Below are positions 23,683 through 34,973 of a stretch of 64,000 nucleotides of DNA, one piece after another. The position numbers were made by a program, and so were the translations under genes. Every line of letters begins with the position of its first letter. The first letter of the stretch is position 1. This DNA comes from Mesorhizobium huakuii. GTDB taxonomy: Bacteria > Pseudomonadota > Alphaproteobacteria > Rhizobiales > Rhizobiaceae. The stretch covers positions 1-64,000 of the forward strand of contig NZ_BSNY01000071.1 of NCBI RefSeq assembly GCF_030160235.1. Reading direction: 5' to 3'. The notes beneath the pieces are model-generated. The model searched no databases and had not been told where the DNA came from. It saw nothing but the letters and a program-made list of their open reading frames with translations.

Positions 23683-24657
23683 ATGCCGAACACCTCTGTT
23701 CGGGCAGCCGCCGAAGGCTTGCCCGCTAATACCGAAATTCACATGTCCGAAACCATACCTGCAGCCACCATTGCCGCCACCGTCGGTTCTGCCCGCAATT
23801 CACAGCGCCCTAGCCTCGTCGAGCGGCTGCTGATGCCCTTTGCTGGGCGCGCGGAGGAGGCCACGATGCAAGAAGGATTGAGTTTCATGAACCAGACGGT
23901 CAATCGACGCGCCATCATGGCGGCGGCACCGACGGGCGTTGCGGGCATTGTCGCCGCCGGCATGGTTGGCGGAGCGGCCGAGGCCTTTGCCGCGCCGGCA
24001 CAGGAGAACCCTGAACTGCTCCGCCTCGCCAGCGAGCTCGAGGCGGAATTGACCGCATTGCTCGAAGCGACCGTCGCCGCCCGCGAGATTGAAGCGGAAT
24101 GGTCGCCGCTTTGGCCGCTGGCACCCGACGAAATCACTTTGCCGCGTGCCAACGACAACCCGGAACGCGATATTCGCGGCAGGGGATTTATCCGCAAGGG
24201 CGCGGACGAACCGTGCGGCCTTCGCGACATCGACAATATCGAGTCGCTGCTTGCCTTCTCCAAGAGGGGAGGTCTGCATGCGCGCACCAAGTCGTCGCCT
24301 CAAAGGCGAGAGCGGATGACGGCCCAGGTCAACATGTGGCGTGCGGCCCTGAAGATGGCCAAGGCATACTATGCCGAGATTGCGCGGATCCGGGACGTGT
24401 CTGCGATCGCCCTGGCCGAAGAAAAGATAACGCTCTGTCGAAAGCGTATCGACGCTGTGGTCGGCGCCATCATGGTCGAGGAGCCGTGGACCATGGACGG
24501 GCTGGCCATCAAGGCCAAGGCCATCAAAGGTTTTGGCGCAGGACTTGGTGTGGTCGCATCGCATGCTGGAAAAACGTTCCTTGTCCAGAACGCGCTTGCC
24601 GACTCCATCCTGCGCCTGGCCGACGTTTCACGGGGAACCGACGCTGTAACAGCCTGA
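23683..24657 (+). CDS. NRRA-type element protein
   Basis: 324 residues. The N-terminal leader contains RPSLVERLLMPFAGR, SFMNQTVNRRAIM and a hydrophobic stretch with alanines that resembles a twin-arginine-type signal; it matches the leader of the broken gene at 21690 over about 40 residues. The rest is helical (LRLASELEAELTALLEATVA, RMTAQVNMWRAALKMAKAYYAEI). The conserved region upstream of the signal-like part suggests either a fused leader or a real start at the internal ATG (23887, MNQTV). Function unknown. The end overlaps a diverged copy of the 26-bp repeat. Confidence 0.6.
   Translation: MPNTSVRAAAEGLPANTEIHMSETIPAATIAATVGSARNSQRPSLVERLLMPFAGRAEEATMQEGLSFMNQTVNRRAIMAAAPTGVAGIVAAGMVGGAAEAFAAPAQENPELLRLASELEAELTALLEATVAAREIEAEWSPLWPLAPDEITLPRANDNPERDIRGRGFIRKGADEPCGLRDIDNIESLLAFSKRGGLHARTKSSPQRRERMTAQVNMWRAALKMAKAYYAEIARIRDVSAIALAEEKITLCRKRIDAVVGAIMVEEPWTMDGLAIKAKAIKGFGAGLGVVASHAGKTFLVQNALADSILRLADVSRGTDAVTA
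24624..24651 (+). repeat. Diverged copy C of the 26-bp repeat
   Basis: CGTTTCA, a 14-base spacer beginning CGGGGAACC, then TGTAACA. It resembles copies A and B but with mismatches in both half-sites. It lies at the very end of the NRRA-type gene, just before the palindrome array. Confidence 0.4.
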
Positions 24658-24789
24658 TTATGGTGGCTAATTTAGCCACCATAACCTTCGAACTGGGGAA
24701 ATTCCCCAGTTCGCTGGTGGGGAAATTCCCCACCGTGTCGGAGGTGCGGAATTTCCGCACCGCGCCCGATTAATTGCGGAATTTCCGCA
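24658..24789. repeat. Array of five perfect palindromes
   Basis: Perfect odd-length palindromes are at 24658-24684 (13-bp arms), 24689-24713 (12-bp arms), 24716-24734, 24743-24761 and 24775-24789. Centres are 30, 24, 27 and 30 bp apart. The cores read GGTG-NNN-AA-W-TT-NNN-CACC in three of them, with the NNN parts differing but always complementary. The array fills the gap between the NRRA-type gene and the integration operon. Confidence 0.75.
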
Positions 24790-24843
24790 GTTCCGGGTCA
24801 GCAAATTTGCGTACCCAACTATCGGTCCGTTAGGTTTTTAGAT

Positions 24844-24873
24844 TTGACATCGCGCCGATTCTCGGCGTAGTTT
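24844..24873 (+). promoter_or_regulatory. Putative promoter of the integration operon
   Basis: TTGACA (24844-24849), an 18-bp spacer, then TAGTTT (24868-24873), 25 bp before the ATG at 24898. The -35 box is consensus and the -10 is weak. It fits transcription of the three genes that end with the integrase. Confidence 0.5.
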
Positions 24874-24897
24874 CTTAAATCCTAGAGGGCTTTTAGC

Positions 24898-25596
24898 ATG
24901 CCAACGATCGGCGAGTTCAACGCGCGCTTTGCGGAAATCATCGAAATCCCCGAAGGCGCAATCATGAAAACGCAGCGCACGCTGCGTGACGCAGGATTGC
25001 TGACGACCGGGGCCAGGGGGGTGAACGCCCCGGATTTCGTTCCGCTCGATGCCGCGAGGATGCTGATTGCCGTTCTCGTCACCGACAGGCCCTCGCTTGC
25101 GCCGTCAGCCGTACGGGCCTTTGGGACCCTCAAAATATCGTTCCAGAATTGGCATCAGACAGAAGATTCTGAGCACAGCGCGTTGATCGAAAAGTTGAAG
25201 GCCGCCGAGACCTTCGAAGCAATGCTAGCGGCACTTATCGGATCGATCGCCGGCATGTCTCCAGACTTGCGGTCTCGATACACCCGGTCTGTTCAGGTCG
25301 CCTGCACCACCAGCGACATGAATGCGCGGCTGGAATGCCCGGCAGTGCAATCTTTCTTTTCGACAATTGGCCCTTGGCTGGATGTTTTAGGCGAGACGGA
25401 CCCGAAGCGCCGCGCCGAAAAGGTCAAAGCGGTCGAGGACGAGCTACACCGCGCAAGCCGGCGCGCCTCCACCATCAATCCCAACGTCGGACGGATAACA
25501 ACCAAACGGATGGTCAAAGGCGATGTGATCGCCGAAATCAGTGAACTTTTCCAAACCGCGCCGGCGGAAGCGGTGGGGTTGAGAAGGGCGGGTTGA
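24898..25596 (+). CDS. Hypothetical DNA-binding-type protein upstream of integrase
   Basis: 232 residues. The N-terminal part (IGEFNARFAEIIEIPEGAIMKTQRTLRDAGLLT) resembles a winged-helix or HTH region; a middle helical region follows, and a basic C-terminal part (RASTINPNVGRITTKRMVKGD). It is the first gene of the int operon and follows the palindrome array directly, so it is a candidate for the protein that binds the palindromes. That is inference from position. Stop overlaps the frame of the next gene. Confidence 0.55.
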   Translation: MPTIGEFNARFAEIIEIPEGAIMKTQRTLRDAGLLTTGARGVNAPDFVPLDAARMLIAVLVTDRPSLAPSAVRAFGTLKISFQNWHQTEDSEHSALIEKLKAAETFEAMLAALIGSIAGMSPDLRSRYTRSVQVACTTSDMNARLECPAVQSFFSTIGPWLDVLGETDPKRRAEKVKAVEDELHRASRRASTINPNVGRITTKRMVKGDVIAEISELFQTAPAEAVGLRRAG

Positions 25597-25601
25597 TCAA
25601 A

Positions 25602-25799
25602 ATGGCCGGAACACCCGTTTCATTCAAAATCGCCGACGTGGCACGTGCCATCAAAGGCGCGCGTAAGGGCGGCATGGAGCCGGGCAGGGCTGAAATCGAT
25701 CCGGCAACCGGCAAGATCGTGATCGTCGCGGCCGCCAAGGTCAGCGACCCCGAGAACGATGTCGACAAATGGATGAGGAATCATGCGCGTTCGTCTTAA
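25602..25799 (+). CDS. Small int-operon protein, possible excisionase
   Basis: 65 residues from ATG 25602; a TTG at 25593 overlapping the previous stop is the alternative. The pattern FKIADVARAIKGARKGG then ...EIDPATGKIVIVAA is one I associate with small proteins directly upstream of integrases in rhizobial elements. It overlaps the integrase start by 17 bp. A recombination directionality (Xis) role is plausible but not shown; the AbrB-like or HTH character cannot be judged by eye. Confidence 0.6.
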   Translation: MAGTPVSFKIADVARAIKGARKGGMEPGRAEIDPATGKIVIVAAAKVSDPENDVDKWMRNHARSS

Positions 25800-26826
25800 G
25801 GGGCTGAACAGGCGCACGAAGACGCTCGCCGACGGCAGCGCCGTTACCTACTATTGGGCGTGGAAGGGCGGTCCGCGCCTGCCTGGTAAGCCGGGCGATC
25901 CGGAATTCATCGCTGCTTACAACGCCGCCGTAGCTCGCAAGATCAAACCACGCCAGGGCATGCTGCTGTCCGTCCTGAACGCATTTCAAGCGAGTTCGGA
26001 TTGGGATGACTTGGCGCCGCGAACACAGGCCGACTACGCCAAGCTGATCAAAGTCATCGAAAAGAAGTTCGGCGAATTTCCGCTGTCCGGCATGAGCGAT
26101 CGCCGCACGCGCGGGATCTTCATGGAATGGCGCGACGAGCGCGCCAAGGCTTCTCGCCGGCAGGCCGATTACGGCTGGCAGGTGCTCGCCCGCATACTGT
26201 CCTGGGCGCACGGTCGCGGTCTTGTGTCAGCCAATCCCTGCGAGAAGGGCGGGCGCCTCTATCGCGGCACGCGAGCTGCAAATGTCTGGACTGTCGCCGA
26301 CGAGGCGGCATTCTATGCCGGCGCACCGCGGCATCTGCACTTACCGCTCACGCTTGCCTTATGGACCGGTCAGCGCCAGGGCGACCTGTTGCGCCTGACC
26401 TGGCAGCAGTATGACGGCAAGGTTATTCGCCTGCAGCAGTCGAAGACGGGGACGCGCGTCGTCATTCCAGTCGGCGCGCCGCTCAAAGCCGCGCTCGACG
26501 CCATGCGCGGCAAAGTCGGCCAGATCCTGCTAAACAGCGACGGCGTGCCTTGGACGGCTGATGGCTTTCGATCATCCTGGCGCAAGGCCTGCGCAGCTGC
26601 TGGCGTCGTCGACGTGACCTTCAATGACATTCGCGGAACGGCTGTGACGCGGCTGGCGATCGCCGGCGCGACCGTGCCGGAGATTGCGACGATCACCGGT
26701 CACAGCCTGCGCGACGTCAACGCGATCCTCGATTCCAACTATCTCAACCGCGATCCGGCGCTTGGGGAAAGCGCCATCCGCAAGCTCGAAACGGGAACGA
26801 AAATTCCCGACCGCGCGTCCGACTGA
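25783..26826 (+). CDS. Tyrosine recombinase integrase
   Basis: 347 residues. The N-terminal RLKGLNRRTKTLADGSAVTYYWAW block is an arm-type binding domain, followed by a SAM-like core-binding domain. Catalytic residues: Arg198 (GQRQGDLL), Lys221 (SKTGT), Arg284 in NDIRGTAVTRL, His307 (TGHS) and Tyr320 (SNYLNRD). The first position of box II is Asn281 instead of the usual His. It ends 47 bp from the tRNA-Gln 3' end, which is its target site. It catalyses integration and, with an Xis, excision of the element. Confidence 0.92.
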   Translation: MRVRLKGLNRRTKTLADGSAVTYYWAWKGGPRLPGKPGDPEFIAAYNAAVARKIKPRQGMLLSVLNAFQASSDWDDLAPRTQADYAKLIKVIEKKFGEFPLSGMSDRRTRGIFMEWRDERAKASRRQADYGWQVLARILSWAHGRGLVSANPCEKGGRLYRGTRAANVWTVADEAAFYAGAPRHLHLPLTLALWTGQRQGDLLRLTWQQYDGKVIRLQQSKTGTRVVIPVGAPLKAALDAMRGKVGQILLNSDGVPWTADGFRSSWRKACAAAGVVDVTFNDIRGTAVTRLAIAGATVPEIATITGHSLRDVNAILDSNYLNRDPALGESAIRKLETGTKIPDRASD

Positions 26827-26873
26827 CACGAAATGTTCTAACGATGAAACCGGAAAACCGCTTTAAAATCAAT

Positions 26874-26920
26874 TGGCTGGGGAACCTGGATTCGAACCAG
26901 GACTAACGGAGTCAGAGTCC
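26874..26920 (-). repeat. Right attachment site
   Basis: The 47-bp core identical to 11208-11254, here within the intact tRNA-Gln gene. Crossover probably lies in the anticodon or T-arm part of the repeat, as is usual for tyrosine integrases; the exact point cannot be read. Confidence 0.92.
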
Positions 26921-26947
26921 GTGGGTCTACCGTTAACCTATTCCCCA
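26874..26947 (-). tRNA. tRNA-Gln (CTG anticodon)
   Basis: 74 nt on the minus strand. Acceptor arms TGGGGAA and TTCCCCA pair over 7 bp, CCA is encoded, the anticodon loop reads CTCTGAC with CTG at 34-36, and the T loop is GGTTCGAATCC-like. It is the integration target. Its 3' 47 bp equal the left attachment repeat, so the element supplied the present 3' end without harming the gene. Confidence 0.93.
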
Positions 26948-27125
26948 GCAGGCGTGGTCATGAACCGCGCGGGCCGAACGGCTGAGCCGCTTGAGCGCTG
27001 CCTTGTAGCCGCCAGCGGAAAATAGTCAAGCCTGCTCTGTGGTTCAATCGACACGTTTTGACAGCTGGTTTCATACGCCGGGGTTCAGGTGCGGGCGGGC
27101 GCGGGCACAATATCCGATCCGCCCT

Positions 27126-28058
27126 TCAGCTCTCCGTCCGGCTGAATTGCGAACGCTCGAAGAACAGCACCACGCCCAGGCCCAGAATCAGCGGGATGAT
27201 CAGGTAAAACAGCCGGAACACCAGCAGCGCTGCCAGCACGCCGACCGGCTCCATGTCGGAAAGCCCGGCCAGGAACACCACCTCGAACACGCCCAGCCCA
27301 CCCGGCGCATGCGAGATCTGGGCGACCGAGAAGGAGACGAGGAAGACACCGAGAATGACGAAATAGCCCGGATTGTGCGCCTCGGGCAGCGCGAAGAAGA
27401 TGATCGCCGCGGCGGCAAGCAGTTCGATCGGGCCGATCAGCAACTGCCTGGCGACGATCGGCAGTGCCGGATAGTGCAGCTGGAAGCTGGCGATCTTCAG
27501 CGGGCGCAGATGCAGCGCGCTGCCGAATATGTAGGCGGCGACGAGAACCAGCATCACGATGCCTGCCGCTTCCGACAGGCCATGATGGGCAATACCCGAA
27601 AAGCGATCGATGATCTGAGATTCGAACACCAGCACAAGGCCGGAGGCAAGAATCGTCGACAGCACGAAGGTGATCCAGCAGATCGCCACCAGCACGCCGA
27701 CATCCTGGCCGGTCAGGCCCCTGGTGCCATAGGCGCGGTAGCGGATGACGGCACCGGAGAAAACCGAGCCGCCGATATTGTGCGACAGCGCGTAGGTGGT
27801 GAAGGAGCACAGGGTCACGAACAGCCACGACACGCGCTTGCCGATATGCAGCAGTGCGATGTGGTCGTAGCCGGCGAGCGCTGCATAGGCGATGACGGAA
27901 CTCAGCGCCGCCAGCACCCAGCCACGGGTTGGGATGGCGGCGAGCCCGTCCCAGACATCGTCGAGCGAAATACCCCGCAGTTCATGCCAGAGCAGCAGCA
28001 GCGAGAAGATCACCGCGGCGATGCCGACGACCGGCCAGAAATAGCGTTTCCAGTTCAT
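27126..28058 (-). CDS. UPF0104 / LPG synthase TM-type membrane protein
   Basis: 310 residues with about eight membrane segments. The pattern YALSHNIGGSVFSGAVIRYR and SHAPGGLGVFEVVFL fits the lysylphosphatidylglycerol synthase transmembrane family (PF03706). Members without the C-terminal synthase domain, as here, are thought to act as lipid flippases or have unknown roles. ATG at 28058. It is the first chromosomal gene right of the element. The neighbouring ppx-type gene is divergent. Confidence 0.8.
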   Translation of the reverse strand: MNWKRYFWPVVGIAAVIFSLLLLWHELRGISLDDVWDGLAAIPTRGWVLAALSSVIAYAALAGYDHIALLHIGKRVSWLFVTLCSFTTYALSHNIGGSVFSGAVIRYRAYGTRGLTGQDVGVLVAICWITFVLSTILASGLVLVFESQIIDRFSGIAHHGLSEAAGIVMLVLVAAYIFGSALHLRPLKIASFQLHYPALPIVARQLLIGPIELLAAAAIIFFALPEAHNPGYFVILGVFLVSFSVAQISHAPGGLGVFEVVFLAGLSDMEPVGVLAALLVFRLFYLIIPLILGLGVVLFFERSQFSRTES

Positions 28059-28470
28059 TGCCTGACTGCCATGCGCTGCGTGCCCGCTTCCTTTTCGTTG
28101 GATGGTGGGAGGCCGGCTGCCCGGTGACTTCCATTTATTTCAGAAATGCCTCATTGAAGCCGGCTATTCAACCGTGAACACTTGTCGCGCCGGCCGCCGA
28201 CAGGATCCGCCGGCGGCGAAAGCGGCGCAAACGGCAGGCGATAAGGCATCGGCTCCGACGCGACTTGTCTCCGCCGCGTCCGCGCTACCAATCCAGCCTT
28301 GCGGGTACATTACGTCACTCCGCGAAAAGGCGGTTCGCTCCCAGCCGGCAAAATTCGGCGTGCGGCTCTTGGTGATCGGCCACGGCACTGTTAGTCTGGC
28401 AGCAACTTGAAACATGCCAAAGCGCCTGCTGCGTCCTTCACCGGTTCGCGCGGCGCCGGAAGGAACGACA
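28059..28470. other. Intergenic region, about 410 bp
   Basis: Between two divergent genes. Contains GC-rich sequence with no supported ORF and no obvious promoter boxes or hairpin. If the ATG at 28414 is the real start of the next gene the gap shortens by 57 bp. Confidence 0.4.
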
Positions 28471-29832
28471 GTGGAAGACCGCGACACCGGCGCAGGCGCG
28501 TCGGAGGTGGGCGCGTCCAGCGCTTCCCCAGGGCCATCGGGCTCGGGGACAGCCGGTTGGCAGCAACGCCGCCCGACGGAGCCGCGCTCCGCCGAAGGGC
28601 AGGCGGGCGACGCGACCCATCACCAGAAGGGCAAGCCCAAGAAGCGGCGCAAGCGAAGGCGCGGGCGCAAGGTTTTTGCGCGTGACCAGGCGCACCCGCA
28701 GGGCAATAGATCGCCGGTGCCAGGCCAGGCCGCCGTTCCGGCTTTGGAAGCGAAGCAGCCGACGGCGCCGGCAATTTCCCCCACCGCTACAGCGCCGCGC
28801 CCAGAACAGGGCACGCGCCGGCCGCCGGTGCACGAGCTACCGGTCTTCGCGGCCCTTGACCTCGGTACGAACAATTGCCGGCTGCTGGTCGCCGTTCCCA
28901 CGCGGCATGGCCAGTTCCGCGTCATCGACGCCTTCTCGCGCATCGTCAGACTTGGCGAGGGGCTCACCGCCAATGGTCGCCTCGGCCAGCCGGCGATGGA
29001 CCGCGCCGTCGAGGCGCTGAAGATCTGCGGCGACAAATTACGCAGCCGCAAGATCAGGAAGGCCAGGCTGATCGCCACCGAAGCCTGCCGCTCTGCGGAG
29101 AACGGCGTCGAATTCCTCGAACGCGTCGAGCGCGAGGCCGGCCTGAAGCTCGAGATCATCGACCGCCAGACCGAGGCGCGGCTGGCGGTGTCCGGCTGCG
29201 GCTCGCTGGTCGAGCGCGACACGCAGGGCGTCGTTCTGTTCGACATCGGCGGCGGTTCTTCCGAAATCGCGTTGATCGACCTCACCGGCCGCCGTTCGCC
29301 ACGGCTCGCAAACCACATCGTCTCGTGGACGTCGCTGCCGGTCGGCGTCGTCTCACTGGCCGAGCGCTTTGGTGGCCGCACCGTGACGCGCGAGATTTTC
29401 AACGCCATGGTCGACGACGTCGCCGGCCGTCTGGCGAGTTTCGACGGCCGCGACCGGCTGAGCCACCTCAAGGCCAGCCCGAATTTTCATCTGCTGGGCA
29501 CGTCCGGCACGGTGACGACGCTGGCCGGCGTCCACCTCGATCTCGAGCGTTACGACCGGCGTCGGGTCGACGGGCTGTGGATGGACCGCGACAGCGTCGA
29601 CCGCATGGTGGAGCGACTGGTCGGCTGGGATTTCCAGCAGCGCTGCGCCAACCCGTGCATCGGCGCCGACCGCGCCGATCTTGTGCTGGCCGGCTGTGCT
29701 ATCCTCGAAGCGATCCGCGCGGTCTGGCCCTCGGAGCGGCTGCGCGTCGCCGACCGTGGCCTGCGCGAAGGCATATTGAGCGAGCTGATGGCCGATGACG
29801 GCGTCTGGCGCAACGATGGGCGTGGCCGTTAA
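28471..29832 (+). CDS. Ppx/GppA family phosphatase
   Basis: 453 residues from the GTG at 28471, preceded by GGAAGG at good spacing; an ATG at 28414 lacks such a site. The first ~120 residues are disordered, with a cluster [13 protein letters not shown]. The Ppx/GppA domain follows: [15 protein letters not shown] (phosphate 1), [27 protein letters not shown] (phosphate 2) and [13 protein letters not shown]. Acts on exopolyphosphate or pppGpp. The basic extension may bind nucleic acids or polyphosphate; such extensions occur in rhizobial homologues, to my knowledge. The stop overlaps the rlmE start (TAATG). Confidence 0.85.
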   Translation: MEDRDTGAGASEVGASSASPGPSGSGTAGWQQRRPTEPRSAEGQAGDATHHQKGKPKKRRKRRRGRKVFARDQAHPQGNRSPVPGQAAVPALEAKQPTAPAISPTATAPRPEQGTRRPPVHELPVFAALDLGTNNCRLLVAVPTRHGQFRVIDAFSRIVRLGEGLTANGRLGQPAMDRAVEALKICGDKLRSRKIRKARLIATEACRSAENGVEFLERVEREAGLKLEIIDRQTEARLAVSGCGSLVERDTQGVVLFDIGGGSSEIALIDLTGRRSPRLANHIVSWTSLPVGVVSLAERFGGRTVTREIFNAMVDDVAGRLASFDGRDRLSHLKASPNFHLLGTSGTVTTLAGVHLDLERYDRRRVDGLWMDRDSVDRMVERLVGWDFQQRCANPCIGADRADLVLAGCAILEAIRAVWPSERLRVADRGLREGILSELMADDGVWRNDGRGR

Positions 29833-30629
29833 TGACGAAGAAACCGGAAAACCCAGGATCGGCCGGCATTCGCGTGCTGAAGACGCGGATCAAGAAGAAA
29901 AGCGGCCTGAAGGAATCGTCGCGCCGCTGGCTGCAACGCCACATCAACGATCCCTATGTCCAGCGCTCGAAGGCTGACGGCTATCGTTCGCGTGCGGCCT
30001 ACAAGCTGATCGAGATCGACGACAAGCACCATTTGCTGAAGCCCGGCATGAAGGTGATCGATCTCGGCGCCGCCCCCGGCGGCTGGTGCCAGGTCGCGGC
30101 CGCGCGCACGAAATCGACGGCGCAAGATCCGCATGTCGTCGGCATCGATTACCTGGAAATGGACGCCGTGCCCGGCGCGCCGGTGCTGTTGATGGATTTC
30201 CTCGATCCGGATGCACCGCGAAAGCTCGCCGAGGCGCTGGGTGGGGACCCGGATGTCGTGCTGTCCGATATGGCCGCACCAACCACCGGCCACAAGCGGA
30301 CCGACCATATCCGCACCATGCATCTGTGCGAGGTAGCGGCGGATTTCGCGCTGTCGGTCCTGAAGCCGGGAGGGCATTTCCTCGCTAAAACCTTCCAGGG
30401 CGGCGCCGAAAACGAACTGCTCTCCATGCTCAAGAAGAATTTCCGTTCAGTCCATCACGTCAAGCCGCCGGCTTCGCGCGATGAATCGGTCGAGCTTTAT
30501 CTCCTGGCAAAAGACTTCAAGGGGCGAGAATCCGGTCCGGCCTCAGGCGGATCGGAACGTCCAGTGGACGTTCCGAAGGGCTCGAGCGCCCGGAGCCATA
30601 GCGAAGGGCCGGGGGACGCTGAAGTCTAA
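29832..30629 (+). CDS. rlmE: 23S rRNA 2'-O-methyltransferase RlmE
   Basis: 265 residues. Rossmann SAM-binding motif [27 protein letters not shown], and [17 protein letters not shown] tetrad residues expected of FtsJ/RlmE enzymes: Lys in [10 protein letters not shown], Asp in LSDMA, Lys in FLAKTFQGG and Glu in SVELYLLA. It methylates U2552 of 23S rRNA during 50S assembly. It is longer than E. coli RlmE (209): a basic N-terminal extension and about 30 C-terminal residues, the latter encoded by a palindromic DNA repeat. Overlaps the ppx-type gene by 1 bp. Confidence 0.92.
   Translation: MTKKPENPGSAGIRVLKTRIKKKSGLKESSRRWLQRHINDPYVQRSKADGYRSRAAYKLIEIDDKHHLLKPGMKVIDLGAAPGGWCQVAAARTKSTAQDPHVVGIDYLEMDAVPGAPVLLMDFLDPDAPRKLAEALGGDPDVVLSDMAAPTTGHKRTDHIRTMHLCEVAADFALSVLKPGGHFLAKTFQGGAENELLSMLKKNFRSVHHVKPPASRDESVELYLLAKDFKGRESGPASGGSERPVDVPKGSSARSHSEGPGDAEV
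30552..30576. repeat. 25-bp perfect palindrome in rlmE 3' end
   Basis: TCGGAACGTCCA, central G, TGGACGTTCCGA. It lies inside the coding sequence and together with flanking GC-rich DNA encodes a low-complexity tail ([20 protein letters not shown]). It may be a dispersed REP-like element inserted near the original stop codon. Confidence 0.6.
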
Positions 30630-30636
30630 ATCGGCC

Positions 30637-34410
<3,774 letters not shown>

Positions 34411-34413
<3 letters not shown>

Positions 34414-34515
34414 AGCAATTCCAGGAAAAGTGTGAAGCGGTTTTCCGTTCGCAATTGCGTCAAAACAAAGAGTTAGAGTGGTTCGCCGTTTCCGTGAACC
34501 GGTGAAACGCTCTAA
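34411..34515 (+). repeat. Dispersed intergenic repeat, copy 1
   Basis: About 105 bp starting TAGAGCAATTCC and ending ACGCTCTAA. Contains AAGTGTGAAGCGGTTTTCC and GCGTCAAAACAAAGAGTTAG. The second copy (43278-43382) is in the opposite orientation. Internal inverted arms with GGTTCACGG-type pairing allow a long hairpin. Matches in type the intergenic mosaic elements dispersed in rhizobia. Confidence 0.75.
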
Positions 34516-34546
34516 GCTTGATGCCGGACAGGGCAGGGGAAAATTC

Positions 34547-34966
34547 ATGAACCAGACGACGATCTTCTGGCCGGTTCTGGCGCATGTGGCTCTGATCTAC
34601 ATCGTCTATGTCGTGATGGGCAGGCGCAGATACTTCGCCGTCAAGTCGGGCGAGGCCAAGGTCGGCCAATACAAGATACGCTCAACCGAGCCGGCGTCCA
34701 GTATCACGGTCGCCAACAACCTGATCAACCAGTTCGAATTGCCGGTGCTTTTCTACGTGCTGTGCCTGACGCTCCACGTGACCAACGGCGTCAACTATCT
34801 GACCTTGGCGCTGGCGTGGATTTTCGTCCTGACGCGCTATTTCCACGCCTGGGTACACCTGACCAGCAACAATCTGCGGCTGCGCAGCCGTTCTTTCTTC
34901 GCAGGCGCGGTGGTGCTGGCGCTGGCCTGGATCTGGTTTGCGCTGCATCTGCTCGGCATCGTCTGA
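34547..34966 (+). CDS. MAPEG family membrane protein
   Basis: 139 residues, four hydrophobic segments. The pattern TEPASSITVANNLINQFELPVLFYVL followed by YLTLALAWIFVLTRYFHAWVHLTSN fits MAPEG proteins (glutathione- or lipid-related membrane enzymes). GGGGAAAA precedes the ATG at 34547. Bacterial members are mostly uncharacterised; activity not assigned. Confidence 0.85.
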   Translation: MNQTTIFWPVLAHVALIYIVYVVMGRRRYFAVKSGEAKVGQYKIRSTEPASSITVANNLINQFELPVLFYVLCLTLHVTNGVNYLTLALAWIFVLTRYFHAWVHLTSNNLRLRSRSFFAGAVVLALAWIWFALHLLGIV

Positions 34967-34973
34967 GGCAGGG

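Larger units (their letters stand above)
11208..26920. mobile_element. Integrated phage-like element at tRNA-Gln
   Basis: About 15.7 kb bounded by a perfect 47-bp direct repeat (11208-11254 and 26874-26920) identical to the 3' part of tRNA-Gln. A tyrosine recombinase gene ends 47 bp from the intact tRNA. Content: an HTH replication-type gene with internal iterons, a short head/decoration gene cluster with an HK97-type prohead protease, a leftward HEPN, HipA-like and HIRAN cargo module, an XRE repressor operon, small NRRA-type genes and an integration operon. No terminase, portal, major capsid, tail tube or lysis gene is visible, so it is a defective prophage or a satellite-like element rather than a complete phage. 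Confidence 0.9.

Noticed and set aside
11208-26920. Integrative conjugative element
   Set aside because: No relaxase, coupling protein or type IV secretion genes; the content is phage-like.
28059-28413. Riboswitch or small RNA upstream of the ppx-type gene
   Set aside because: No recognisable aptamer or stable terminator hairpin by eye.
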